From assembly GCA_964632005.1 (NCBI GenBank), contig CAZWAP010000018.1:1-43945 (forward strand): a stretch of 43,945 nucleotides of DNA, in the 5' to 3' direction. The translations under genes and the position numbers were made by a program. The notes beneath the pieces were generated by a model. The model ran no database searches and had not been told where the DNA came from. It saw nothing but the letters and a program-made list of their open reading frames with translations. Positions within the stretch are counted from its first letter, which is position 1; every line of letters begins with the position of its first letter. The stretch comes from CAZWAP01 sp964632005 (GTDB taxonomy: Bacteria > Planctomycetota > Phycisphaerae > Sedimentisphaerales > Anaerobacaceae). Shown here in pieces: positions 1 through 8,744 of the stretch.

Positions 1-2
1 GA

Positions 3-95
3 AGGGGCGTGCTTGAGAAATTCGACATCAGGCAAACAGCCCGGGCTATGGTGCGTATATACGAGAAAACCTTGCAAGGATCTGGGCGGAAATAA
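3..95 (+). CDS. C-terminal end of a gene cut by the window, probably a glycosyltransferase
   Basis: An open frame enters from the left edge and ends at a TAA at 93-95. The 30 visible residues, starting RGVLEKFDIRQTARAM and continuing with a basic, amphipathic stretch, resemble the last helix of GT-B glycosyltransferases of the GT4 type, where a short 'F..R.....Y' tail follows the donor-binding domain. This is a weak resemblance over a short stretch, so the family is only suggested. The stop lies 2 bases before the GTG start of the ABC ATPase gene, so the two are probably co-transcribed. Confidence 0.45.
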   Translation, partial: RGVLEKFDIRQTARAMVRIYEKTLQGSGRK

Positions 96-97
96 TC

Positions 98-787
98 GTG
101 CTCGAACTCGTTCACGTGGCCAAGAATTATGAGGGTCCCGGCAGCGCAGAGAGTGTTTGCGTACTGAGGGACATTACGCTCGAGCTGGCTGAGGGGCAAT
201 CACTGGCGGTAGTGGGTCCATCGGGCAGCGGGAAGAGCACACTTTTGAACATAATCGGCGGGCTGGATCGCCCGTCGTCGGGCCGGGTGTTGTTGGATGG
301 GAGGAATCTCGCCGAGCTGGATGATGTCGAGCTTGCGCACATTCGCAACCAGGATATCGGGTTTGTCTTCCAACTGCATCATCTTCTGCCACAATGTACG
401 GTGTTGGAGAACGTACTTGTGCCGACACTGGTTGGGGGCAGGTTACGGTCGAGCCGTGGGGTTCGTGACAGGGCGGTTGAGCTTTTGCGGCGTGTAGGTC
501 TTTGTGCGCACATGCAGCAGAGGCCCGGCGAGTTGTCCGGCGGTCAGCGCCAGCGTGTTGCGGTGGTCAGGGCGTTGATCAATCAGCCGAGGCTTCTGCT
601 TGCGGATGAGCCGACGGGTTCGCTGGACCAGGACAGCGCAAAGAACATAGGGGACCTGCTTGTCGAGCTGAATCGGAGCGAGGGAGTTGCGCTGATCGTG
701 GTGACGCATTCTCTGGGTCTGGCCGAGCGTATCGGGCAGGTTGTGGAGTTGAGAGGGGGCGTATTGAAGCGCAGGGGCCGGTTATGA
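98..787 (+). CDS. ABC transporter ATP-binding protein, LolD/MacB/YbbA type
   Basis: A 229-residue ATPase that would energise the FtsX-type permease encoded immediately downstream, on the cytoplasmic face of the inner membrane. Walker A GPSGSGKST is at residues 40-48; the Q-loop, the signature LSGGQRQRV, Walker B LLLADEPTG and the H-loop histidine (VVTHS) all follow in order, so it should be catalytically complete. Length and motif order are typical of the LolD/MacB/FtsE group, which mostly move lipoproteins, peptides or envelope signals rather than importing solutes. The start is a GTG at 98 behind a purine-rich stretch (GGGCGGA). Its TGA overlaps the ATG of the permease gene, indicating translational coupling. 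Substrate unknown. Confidence 0.93.
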   Translation: MLELVHVAKNYEGPGSAESVCVLRDITLELAEGQSLAVVGPSGSGKSTLLNIIGGLDRPSSGRVLLDGRNLAELDDVELAHIRNQDIGFVFQLHHLLPQCTVLENVLVPTLVGGRLRSSRGVRDRAVELLRRVGLCAHMQQRPGELSGGQRQRVAVVRALINQPRLLLADEPTGSLDQDSAKNIGDLLVELNRSEGVALIVVTHSLGLAERIGQVVELRGGVLKRRGRL

Positions 788-3700
788 GTATGTGGGGGCT
801 TATCAAGCGCAGCCTGCTGTTTTACAGGCGGACGAATGCGGGTGTTTTTCTGGCGGTGCTGGTAAGTACGGCTGTTTTGACCGGCGCACTTGTCGTGGGG
901 GATTCTGTGCGTTACAGCTTGCTGATGATGGTGCGGGAGAGACTGGGCCAGACAGAGCTTGCGCTTGAATTGCCGGGTAGGTTTTTCAGGGCGGAGCTGG
1001 CCGATGATCTGTCGGCGGAACTTGATGGACTGGTTGCGCCGGTGTTGCACATGCGGGGTTTTATAGAAAAGAGCGACGATAGTCGCGCTGCGAAGCGGGT
1101 TGACGTTTACGGGGTTGATGAGCGTTTCTTTTTGATCGGGGGGACGGCCGAGCGCGGAGTGTTCCGGGACGACGGGGAGGCGGGGGTGGTAGTTAACGAG
1201 TCGCTGGCTGAGCAATTGGGGGTTGGGGTGGGCGATGAGGTGAAGCTGCGGATCCAAAGGCCCGGCTTGATGCCGCGCGAGGTGCCTTTGACGCCGGATT
1301 CGGATTTATCGCTGTTTTTTCGTGTTACGGTGGAGGGGGTCGCGGGCAAGGAGCAGTTCGGCCGGTTCGGAGTTCAGGCGAACCAGGTTTGGCCTTTGAA
1401 TGTTTTTGTGCCGCTTGACCGGCTGCAGGCTGATATAGGGCGGCCCGGCCGGGCCAATATGCTCCTGATAGGTGGAGGCCAGGCTGGCAAGATAACCGTT
1501 GAGCAGGCGAATGCGGCGATGCGAAAATGCTGGCGTCTCTCGGATGCGGAGATCGAGTTTCGCAGGCTGGAGGGACGTGACGCGCTGGAGATGCGCAGCA
1601 GGCGTGTTTTTATTGACAGTGCGATTGGGGATGCGGCGCTAAAGGCGGATGGAGGTGGGGTCGGGATTTTGACGTATTTCGTAAACGAGCTGCGTGTTGG
1701 CGAGAGGGTGACTCCGTACTCGATGGTGACGGCGATGTCGCGCGGGGCCGGCGGCGTTGTCCCGGTGGATATGGGCGACGATGAAGTCCTCATCAACCAG
1801 TGGCTCGCCGAAGACCTCGGGGCGGGCGTGGGTGATAGGCTGGATGTAACCTACACGGTGTTGGGGCCGATGCGGAAGCTGGTGGATCGCAAGTCGAGCT
1901 TCAGGATCCGGGGCGTAATTGGGATGGAGACGGCGGGGGTTGATGCGGAGTTGATGCCGGATTTTGAGGGTCTGGCGGACGTGAGCAATTGCAGGGATTG
2001 GAAGCCGGGTATCACGATTGACCTTGCTAAGATACGCAAGAAAGATGAGGCTTACTGGGACCGGTACCGGGGCACTCCGAAGGCGTTGGTAACGCTGGGT
2101 GCGGGGCAGTCGATGTGGTCGAACCGGTACGGGAATATGACGGCGATACGCTACTACGGGGGTGGCACTTCTGCGGAGGATATCGAGAGGGCCGTGCTCG
2201 ATGCGGTTGATCCCGGCTGGCTGGGCTTGTTTTTTCAGCCGGTTCTCGAGCGTGGTCTAAAAGCCGGCAGCGAGGCGTCGTACTTCGGGTGGCTTTTCCT
2301 TGGGCTGAGTATGTTCCTTATCGTTGCGGCGGTGGTCTTGACGGGGCTGCTGTTTGTCTTTGGCGTTGAGAGCCGCAGCGAGCAGATCGGGACCCTGCTG
2401 GCGGTCGGGTTTTCTGCGGGGGCGGTAAGGGGACTTTTACTTGGGGAGGGTGCGGTGGTAGCGTTTCTGGGGGCCATTTCGGGGACGGCGGGTGCACTTG
2501 TCTATACTCGCGTGATGATATGGGCTCTTTCGGCGGCGATGAGTGGCTCGACAATATACTTTAACGTCGAGCCAGCGACCGTGCTTATTGGGGCATCGGC
2601 GGCCGTGGTTATATCTGTTTTTGCGATATGGCTGACTGTTCGCAAAGAGGTTGGACGGCCTGCAAGGGAGCTTTTGGCGGGCGTTGCGCGGTGGCAGTTT
2701 GTATCGGATATCTCGGTCTGGCGTGGTCGGGCCGAGCTGATTGTTGCCGGGGGGGCTACGGCTGGCGCGCTGGCCTTGCTTGGGGTGGCCGGGCAGGGGT
2801 CTACTGAGGCTGTTGCGGGGGCATTTTTCGCCGCTGGTAGCTTGCTTTTGGTTGCGGGCCTGGCTGCCGGTAGCGCGTTGCTCAAGAGGATGGCCGGCTC
2901 GTGGAAGAAGCCGATGTCGACGCTGGCGGGCCTGGGGCTGCGTAATTGCAGCAGGAGGAGCGGACGGAGCCTGGCCGTGATGGCGTTGCTGGCGTGCGGC
3001 GTATTCCTGGTGGTCGCGGTGGAGGTGTTCAGGCGAGATCCGTTGGCCGGCGCCGAGCGTCACGATTCAGGCACTGGCGGGTTTACATTGTTCGGGGAAT
3101 CAGCGATAGGGATACTACAGGATTTGAATTCCGAGCAGGGTCGGAAAGCCCTGGGGCTTGCAGGTGACGTGATGGAGGGGGTTGAGGTGGTGCCGCTTCG
3201 GGTGCGTGACGGAGACGACGCAAGCTGCTTTAATTTGAATCGCGCCCAGCGGCCGCGGCTGCTGGGGGTTCGGCCGGAGAGACTGTCAAGCCGGGGCTCG
3301 TTCAGGTTTGTCAGCATCGAGTCGGAAGTTGGTCTCAAGGCTGGCTGGGATATCCTCAAGGCGCACGATCGGGAGGGCGTTGTCCCGGCGGTCGGTGACT
3401 ATCCGACAATAAAATGGGCGCTGGGCAAGTCTTTGGGTGACCAGATTGAATACAGGGACGAAAAGGGGCGGACTTTCAAGGTTCGACTGGTTGGAATGTT
3501 GGAGAACTCCATCCTGCAGGGCAGCCTGGTCATCGCAGAGGACCGGTTTGTGGAGCGGTTTCCGTCGGAGGAGGGATACAGGATGCTGTTGATCGAGACG
3601 GCGCCGGAGAAAGTTGAGGCGGTGGCGGAGCACCTGTCGTCTCGATTGGCGCATTTTGGTCTGGCGGTGACATCGGCGAAGCGCCGGCTGGCAGCTTTTA

Positions 3701-4095
3701 GCGAAGTTGAGAACACCTACATTTCCATTTTCCAGATTCTGGGCGGGTTGGGACTGTTGCTTGGGAGCATCGGGTTAGGGCTTGTAGTGCTGCGGAACAT
3801 GCTGGAGAGGCGTGGGGAGCTTGCAATGCTGCAGGCGGTGGGCTTTAACAGGGGCGTGTTGAAGCGTTTGGTGTTGTACGAGCACTGGGGTCTTTTAGCC
3901 GGCGGGCTGGTCTGCGGGATTTTTGCGGCGATTGTGTCGGTGGGGCCGGCCCTGAAGTTGCCGGGCACTGAGGTTTCGTATTATTCACTGTCGCTTACGG
4001 TGGGAGCGATAGTGGCCAGTGGGGTGGCGTGGGTATGGCTTGCAACGGGTTTTTCGCTGAGCGGCAACATACTCGACGGGCTGAGAAACGAATAG
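784..4095 (+). CDS. Large FtsX-domain ABC transporter permease (1103 aa)
   Basis: Membrane partner of the upstream ATPase. The protein begins with one transmembrane helix (about residues 15-37), followed by a long extracytoplasmic region to about residue 500. A first FtsX-like block of three or more helices follows (about 505-640), then further helices to about 770, a second periplasmic region, and a terminal FtsX block (about 975-1095). This duplicated layout and a length near 1100 residues differ from LolC/E or MacB (about 400-650) and are closer to YbbP-like permeases. Such permeases usually transmit force to envelope substrates rather than forming a channel. The ATG at 784 overlaps the ATPase stop. 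The next gene starts about 27 bases after the stop, so the pair appears to head the redox operon, though a functional link is only inferred. Confidence 0.9.
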   Translation: MSMWGLIKRSLLFYRRTNAGVFLAVLVSTAVLTGALVVGDSVRYSLLMMVRERLGQTELALELPGRFFRAELADDLSAELDGLVAPVLHMRGFIEKSDDSRAAKRVDVYGVDERFFLIGGTAERGVFRDDGEAGVVVNESLAEQLGVGVGDEVKLRIQRPGLMPREVPLTPDSDLSLFFRVTVEGVAGKEQFGRFGVQANQVWPLNVFVPLDRLQADIGRPGRANMLLIGGGQAGKITVEQANAAMRKCWRLSDAEIEFRRLEGRDALEMRSRRVFIDSAIGDAALKADGGGVGILTYFVNELRVGERVTPYSMVTAMSRGAGGVVPVDMGDDEVLINQWLAEDLGAGVGDRLDVTYTVLGPMRKLVDRKSSFRIRGVIGMETAGVDAELMPDFEGLADVSNCRDWKPGITIDLAKIRKKDEAYWDRYRGTPKALVTLGAGQSMWSNRYGNMTAIRYYGGGTSAEDIERAVLDAVDPGWLGLFFQPVLERGLKAGSEASYFGWLFLGLSMFLIVAAVVLTGLLFVFGVESRSEQIGTLLAVGFSAGAVRGLLLGEGAVVAFLGAISGTAGALVYTRVMIWALSAAMSGSTIYFNVEPATVLIGASAAVVISVFAIWLTVRKEVGRPARELLAGVARWQFVSDISVWRGRAELIVAGGATAGALALLGVAGQGSTEAVAGAFFAAGSLLLVAGLAAGSALLKRMAGSWKKPMSTLAGLGLRNCSRRSGRSLAVMALLACGVFLVVAVEVFRRDPLAGAERHDSGTGGFTLFGESAIGILQDLNSEQGRKALGLAGDVMEGVEVVPLRVRDGDDASCFNLNRAQRPRLLGVRPERLSSRGSFRFVSIESEVGLKAGWDILKAHDREGVVPAVGDYPTIKWALGKSLGDQIEYRDEKGRTFKVRLVGMLENSILQGSLVIAEDRFVERFPSEEGYRMLLIETAPEKVEAVAEHLSSRLAHFGLAVTSAKRRLAAFSEVENTYISIFQILGGLGLLLGSIGLGLVVLRNMLERRGELAMLQAVGFNRGVLKRLVLYEHWGLLAGGLVCGIFAAIVSVGPALKLPGTEVSYYSLSLTVGAIVASGVAWVWLATGFSLSGNILDGLRNE

Positions 4096-4122
4096 GTTTT
4101 GGCGGGAGGAGACAACAGGTAT

Positions 4123-5532
4123 ATGAAGTTCGTCGCGTGGATATTGCCGGTGATCCTGGTCGTTGCGGGGGCCATATCTATGCACTTATGGCTCAGCGGC
4201 GATGCAGCCGAAGGCCTTGAGGCGCGCTTGCCGGGTGCCGACGGCAGAGCTGCAGGTGGGGCTGCGCAACAAGAGCCGGCCAGGATAGAGGGGCAATTGG
4301 TCAAGTCTGATGGTGTGCCGGCCGATCTGCCGGGCGCCTGGCCGAGATTCAGAGGATCGAACTTCGACGGGATAAGCGTGGAGGGGGTGGAACTTGACCG
4401 GAGCTGGGGCGAGGGTGGGCCGGCGGTGTTGTGGTCGGTTGATGTTGGTGAAGGTTATGCTGCTGCTGCGGTCCTGGCCGGCCGGGTCTATCTTATCGAC
4501 TACGACCACGAGAATCTATCGGATAGCATACGTTGTCTTTCTCTGGCGGATGGAAGGGAGATCTGGCGGTATTCTTATCCGGTCAAGGTCAAGCGGTGGC
4601 ACGGTATGAGCCGGGGGATACCGGCGGTGACGGATAAGTACATTGTGTCGATGGGGCCCAAGTGCCACGTCGCGTGCCTGGACTCGCAGACGGGCGAGTT
4701 ACGGTGGATGTTGGACCTTGTGAGGGAGTTCGGGAGCAAAGTTCCGCAGTGGTATGCGGCACAGTGTCCGCTGATCGAGGAGGGCAAGGCGATAATCGCT
4801 CCGGCAGGTGAGATACTGATGATGGCGGTGGACTGCGAAAGCGGGCAGATCGTATGGCAGACGCCGAACACGGACCGGTGGGTAATGACTCATTCCTCGA
4901 TTGTTCCGATGGAGTTCGGGGGCAAGCGTTTTTATATATATTGCGGTGGCGACCAGAACCGTGGCGGGGTGGTGGGCGTTTCGGCGGAGGACGGGGAGGT
5001 CCTGTGGAAGTACGAGGGATGGAAATTACGGTTCAACATTCCCTCGCCGGTGGTGGTGGGGCCGGACAGGATATTTCTGAGTGCCGGGTACAGCCAGGTT
5101 GAGAACGGCTGCTCGATGCTGCGGCTGGAGCAGAGTGATGGTAAGATCGTGGTGGAGCCGGAGTTTGTGCATCCGACGGACGTGTTCGGTTCTATTCAGC
5201 AGAGTCCCATTCTGTATGAAGGGTACATCTACGGGGTCAGGCCGGACGGACAGTTGGTGTGCCTGGACCTGGCCGGGAACGTGGTATGGACCAGCCCGAG
5301 CGAGAAGAAATTCGGTTCAGGCCCGTATGTTATCGCCAACGGTCTTATGTACATTATGGACGATTCGGGGACGCTGACACTGGTGAGACCCGGGGCGTCG
5401 GGATACGTTGAGCTTGCGCGGGCGAAGGTGATGGATGGGCACGAGGCGTGGGGTCCGATGGCGGTTGCTTCTGGCCGGTTGATCGTGCGGGATATGTATA
5501 AGATGCTGTGCCTGGACATAGCAAAGCATTAG
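4123..5532 (+). CDS. Exported PQQ-like beta-propeller protein
   Basis: A 469-residue protein with an N-terminal hydrophobic segment (MKFVAWILPVILVVAG) that serves as a signal peptide or anchor, and then repeated propeller blades of the 'D..G...W' type. The first blade starts with WPRFRGSNFDGIS, the usual opening of planctomycete PQQ-like proteins. Despite the name, most such proteins are not shown to bind PQQ; they act as outer-surface scaffolds or as the fold of dehydrogenases. I see no catalytic Asp/Glu-Cys-Cys set of quinoprotein dehydrogenases. A TTG further upstream is open, but the ATG at 4123 has the GGGAGGAG site at 4104-4111. It lies between the ABC permease and the NHL gene in the same dense + strand run. 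Confidence 0.82.
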   Translation: MKFVAWILPVILVVAGAISMHLWLSGDAAEGLEARLPGADGRAAGGAAQQEPARIEGQLVKSDGVPADLPGAWPRFRGSNFDGISVEGVELDRSWGEGGPAVLWSVDVGEGYAAAAVLAGRVYLIDYDHENLSDSIRCLSLADGREIWRYSYPVKVKRWHGMSRGIPAVTDKYIVSMGPKCHVACLDSQTGELRWMLDLVREFGSKVPQWYAAQCPLIEEGKAIIAPAGEILMMAVDCESGQIVWQTPNTDRWVMTHSSIVPMEFGGKRFYIYCGGDQNRGGVVGVSAEDGEVLWKYEGWKLRFNIPSPVVVGPDRIFLSAGYSQVENGCSMLRLEQSDGKIVVEPEFVHPTDVFGSIQQSPILYEGYIYGVRPDGQLVCLDLAGNVVWTSPSEKKFGSGPYVIANGLMYIMDDSGTLTLVRPGASGYVELARAKVMDGHEAWGPMAVASGRLIVRDMYKMLCLDIAKH

Positions 5533-5605
5533 TCGGGCGGCATTGAAGCGGGCCGTGCGTGGTGCTATAATCGAGAGGTTGGCAGATTTTTCGCCGGGTG
5601 AGCAG

Positions 5606-6649
5606 ATGAAAAGGGCACTGGCAGCGACAAATACGGCGGTGGTGGTTGTGGTTGTTATCGGCCTGGTGGTGGGGGTCGGGGTGATCACGGTTACGAGGCT
5701 GGATACGTTCGGGGGCAAGGGCAGCGGCCTGGGGGCGGGCTTTAGGTATGACGTTGGAGAGCTGGCGAAGATAGACCCAAACCTGATTCTTTACCGGGAG
5801 AGTAGCGAGCCGATTGATACTGGTTTGAGCCATTCGCGTGCCCTGGCGGTGGATTCAAGGGGGGCGTTGTACGTGGGCGGCGACAGGGTTGTTCGGGTGT
5901 TTTGGAGGGACGGCAGCTTGCTCGGGGAGATAGCCACCGGGGGCGAGCCGACGGCGCTTACGGTGGCCCAAGACGGCAAGGTGTATGTATGCGTGCAGGA
6001 CCACGTCGAGGTATACGACGCGGGTGGACGGAAGTTGGCGAGCTGGGAGAGCCTGGGCGGCAGGGCCGTTTTGACGAGCATAGCAGTTTCGGGCGACGAG
6101 GTTTTCGTGGCGGATGCAGGCGACCGGGTGGTGGTGCGGTACGATAGCTCAGGGAGGGTGGTCGGCCGGATCGGCCGAAAGGACGCCGAGAGGAATATCC
6201 CGGGTTTTGTAGTGCCGAGTCCGTATTTCGACCTGGCGGTTGCGAAAGACGGGTTGCTCCGGGTGGCCAATCCGGGTCGCCGGCGTATCGAGGCGTATAC
6301 GAAGGAGGGGGACTTTGAGTTTGCGTGGGGCAGGTCGTCGGTGGAAATAGACGGGTTTTGCGGATGCTGTAACCCGGTGAACTTTGCGGTGCTGCCTGAG
6401 GGCGGGTTTGTTACGGTGGAGAAGGGGCTGGTTCGGGTGAAGGTTTATGATTCGCAGGGACGGTTCGTGGGTGTAGTGGCGGGTCCGGCGCAGCTGGTCG
6501 AGGAAGGGTCAGCGGGGGTGTGCGAGTTGCCTGAGCAGTGCCGGGCCGGCGGGTTCGACATCGCGGTTGATTCGGAGGGCCGGGTGTTTGTGCTGGACAC
6601 GATCAAGAACGTTGTCAGAACGTTCAGCAAGAAAGAGGGGGGAAAATGA
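5606..6649 (+). CDS. Membrane-anchored NHL-repeat beta-propeller with CxCC motif
   Basis: A 347-residue protein with a single N-terminal transmembrane helix (about residues 9-30), then six NHL-type blades (for example DSRGALYVGG, DSEGRVFVLD). The propeller is expected outside the cytoplasmic membrane. A cluster FCGCCNP at residues 251-257, together with C306 and C312, is not part of the NHL fold and suggests a metal or Fe-S binding site or disulfides. ATG at 5606 follows a GGGTGAG site; the longer frame open upstream lacks a sensible signal sequence. Its TGA overlaps the ATG of the small Tat gene. Position directly before two Tat-exported Fe-S proteins suggests it scaffolds or donates to them; this is inference. 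Confidence 0.82.
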   Translation: MKRALAATNTAVVVVVVIGLVVGVGVITVTRLDTFGGKGSGLGAGFRYDVGELAKIDPNLILYRESSEPIDTGLSHSRALAVDSRGALYVGGDRVVRVFWRDGSLLGEIATGGEPTALTVAQDGKVYVCVQDHVEVYDAGGRKLASWESLGGRAVLTSIAVSGDEVFVADAGDRVVVRYDSSGRVVGRIGRKDAERNIPGFVVPSPYFDLAVAKDGLLRVANPGRRRIEAYTKEGDFEFAWGRSSVEIDGFCGCCNPVNFAVLPEGGFVTVEKGLVRVKVYDSQGRFVGVVAGPAQLVEEGSAGVCELPEQCRAGGFDIAVDSEGRVFVLDTIKNVVRTFSKKEGGK

Positions 6650-6888
6650 CGGACGGTTCACGGGATAGACGGACTCGGCGGGAGGTCTTTGCCGGTGGTG
6701 TGCGCTGGACTGCGGTGGCGTTGGCCGGTGCGTTTGGGGGCTTTGTGGCTGCGAAAAAGGACGATAGGCCGGCCACAGCTGGATGCATCGGGGCAGGGCT
6801 TTGTGGACGTTGCGGAGTATTCGCTGAGTGTTCACTTGGGCCGGCGCAGAAAGCTCGAGAAGATTTTGCGAGGCAGAGCGATGGCTGA
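6646..6888 (+). CDS. Small Tat-exported four-cysteine protein (80 aa)
   Basis: An 80-residue product beginning MTDGSRDRRTRREVF, a plausible twin-arginine signal followed by a hydrophobic stretch (AVALAGAFGGFVAA). The mature part is only about 40 residues and contains C47-x5-C53-x2-C56-x5-C62, a spacing that could hold an iron-sulfur cluster. Both ends overlap neighbours: its ATG overlaps the NHL stop and its TGA lies inside the first codons of the next Tat ferredoxin gene, so it is part of a coupled translation unit. I do not recognise the family. An alternative is that it is a non-coding overlap, but the Tat motif, the hydrophobic core and the Cys set argue for a gene. Confidence 0.68.
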   Translation: MTDGSRDRRTRREVFAGGVRWTAVALAGAFGGFVAAKKDDRPATAGCIGAGLCGRCGVFAECSLGPAQKAREDFARQSDG

Positions 6889-7450
6889 GAAAAGTGATGG
6901 CATCAGCCGACGCGAGGTGCTCAGGGAAGGCTGGTTCGGTGGTTGCCTGATTGGCCTTGGGGGGGCGTTGGGTTTTCTGTCGCTCAGGAGCAGGGCCGGC
7001 GATACGGTCTGGCAGATCGACCCGTACACGTGTACGGCGTGCGGCAACTGTGCTACGTACTGTGTGCTGGAGGAATCGGCGGTGAAGTGCGTGCAGGAGT
7101 ACGAGCTGTGCGCATACTGCGATTACTGTCCCGGCTTCCACGAGCCTACGGCACCGGCTCTCGATACAGGCGCCGAGAACGAGCTGTGCCCGACGGGGGC
7201 GATAAAACGCAGATTCGTCGAGGAGCCTTACTTCGAGTATTCCATTGACGAGTCCCTGTGCAATGGTTGCGGCAAGTGCGTTAAGGGCTGTGCGGCGTTC
7301 GGGAATGGGTCGCTGTTTTTGCAGGTTCGGCATGACCGGTGTCTAAATTGCAACGAGTGCTCGATAGCCGCGGCGTGTCCATCCGGCGCGTTCAAGCGGG
7401 TCCCGGCGGACGAGCCTTATTTACTCAAGGGTGTGGACCACGCTCGATGA
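6881..7450 (+). CDS. Tat-exported polyferredoxin, NapG-like
   Basis: A 189-residue protein with the Tat motif SRREVL at residues 9-14, then a hydrophobic core. The mature part carries several four-cysteine sets: C51/54/57/61, C70/77/80/83, C127/130/133/137 and C154/157/160/166, plus C103 in a CPTGA context. This fits about three to four [4Fe-4S] clusters, as in NapG/NrfC-type periplasmic electron carriers. A longer frame with an earlier start exists, but the ATG at 6881 places the Tat motif correctly. The TGA overlaps the ATG of the NapH-like membrane protein, the pairing expected for NapG-NapH. Its role would be to pass electrons between that membrane protein and an exported acceptor or donor. 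Confidence 0.88.
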   Translation: MAEKSDGISRREVLREGWFGGCLIGLGGALGFLSLRSRAGDTVWQIDPYTCTACGNCATYCVLEESAVKCVQEYELCAYCDYCPGFHEPTAPALDTGAENELCPTGAIKRRFVEEPYFEYSIDESLCNGCGKCVKGCAAFGNGSLFLQVRHDRCLNCNECSIAAACPSGAFKRVPADEPYLLKGVDHAR

Positions 7451-8742
7451 TGCGCCCTGTCAATGTTACAACCCTCACATTTCTGCTTCTTGTTCTGTGC
7501 GCCGCTGTGCGTGGCGTTGAACGGTTTCCGCCTCCGGAATTCGAGAGTGGTTACCAGATGCCGAGCCCGACGACGCCTGATCCCCGGCGGGCCGCGCTGG
7601 AGTACGTGGACGTGGCGGTGCTGTCGGCGGTGCTCTGCGGTGCGGCGTATCTTGCACTGAGGTACCGCAGCCGAAGGGCTATCTTCGCCCTGATGGTGTT
7701 TTCCCTGGTGTATTTCGGGTTTTACAGAAAGGGGTGTGTCTGCCCGATAGGCGCGATTCAGAACGTTGTGCTGACGATCTTCGATGCCGGGTACGTGATG
7801 CCGATTACGGTGGCGGCGTTTTTTCTGCTACCGCTTGTATTCACGCTGTTTTTCGGGCGGGTCTTTTGTGCGGCGGTTTGCCCTTTAGGGGCGATACAGG
7901 ACCTGGTGCTTGTGCGGGCGATCGCGGTTCCAGGCTGGTTGGCAAGCGGGCTGCGAGTATGCGCGTACCTGTACCTGGGGCTTGCAGTTTTGTTCGCAGC
8001 GACGGGCAGTGGGTTTCTGATATGCAGGTATGACCCGTTTGTTTCGTTCTTTCGGCTGAGTGGCAACTTGAACCTGGTTGTACTGGGGGTGTGCTTTCTG
8101 CTGGTGGGGGTTTTTGTGGGTCGGCCTTACTGTCGTTTTTTCTGCCCGTACGGGGTTATTCTCCGGCAGCTTTCGCGGGTCTCGAAGTGGCGGGTCAAGA
8201 TAACTCCGGACGAGTGTATTCAGTGCAGGCTTTGCGAGGATTCGTGTCCCTTCGGGGCCATAAGCAAGCCCACGGGGGAATTGCCAGCGGATGAATACGT
8301 CAGGGGCAGGAGGCGTGTGGGGTTGTTGATGGTTCTGGTTCCGCTTCTGGGCGTGCTGGGTGTTTGGGCTGGGGGAGGTCTGAAGAACGCGGCGTCGTTG
8401 ATGCATCCGACGGTTCGGCTGGCCGAGCGGATATACCTGGAAGAGAGCGGACAGGTTGAGGGCACAACGGATCCGAGTACGGCTTTCAGGGCGTCCGGCC
8501 GGCCCGTGGACGAGCTTTACGCGGAGGCCTCTGCGATTCGGGGGCGGTTCGGAAGGGGCTGCGCGATTCTGGGAGGATTTATGGGTGTGGTGATAGGTTT
8601 GAAGTTGTTGGCTGTCTCAGTGTGGAGGCAGCGGGTGGATTACGAGGCGGACCGGGCCGGTTGTTTGGCTTGCGGTCGGTGTTTCAAGTATTGCCCACGG
8701 GAGCGGGTGCGGTTGGCAGGATTAAGGAAGGGGGGCGGTTGA
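7447..8742 (+). CDS. NapH/NosR-like membrane Fe-S protein
   Basis: A 431-residue membrane protein. It begins with a signal-like helix, then has about four to six transmembrane helices with paired membrane-edge motifs GCVCPIGAIQ (residues 96-105), FCAAVCPLGAIQ (140-151) and YCRFFCPYG (228-236), the hallmark of the NapH/NosR/CcoG family. A classical [4Fe-4S] motif C257/260/263/267 follows. After one more helix pair, a second motif at C406/409/412/416 lies near the C-terminus. Known relatives pass electrons from quinol or cytoplasmic donors to exported proteins. The frame is open upstream to 7339, but the ATG at 7447 overlaps the preceding stop and gives a proper N-terminal helix. Directly follows the NapG-like gene. 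Confidence 0.88.
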   Translation: MMRPVNVTTLTFLLLVLCAAVRGVERFPPPEFESGYQMPSPTTPDPRRAALEYVDVAVLSAVLCGAAYLALRYRSRRAIFALMVFSLVYFGFYRKGCVCPIGAIQNVVLTIFDAGYVMPITVAAFFLLPLVFTLFFGRVFCAAVCPLGAIQDLVLVRAIAVPGWLASGLRVCAYLYLGLAVLFAATGSGFLICRYDPFVSFFRLSGNLNLVVLGVCFLLVGVFVGRPYCRFFCPYGVILRQLSRVSKWRVKITPDECIQCRLCEDSCPFGAISKPTGELPADEYVRGRRRVGLLMVLVPLLGVLGVWAGGGLKNAASLMHPTVRLAERIYLEESGQVEGTTDPSTAFRASGRPVDELYAEASAIRGRFGRGCAILGGFMGVVIGLKLLAVSVWRQRVDYEADRAGCLACGRCFKYCPRERVRLAGLRKGGG

Positions 8743-8744
8743 AG

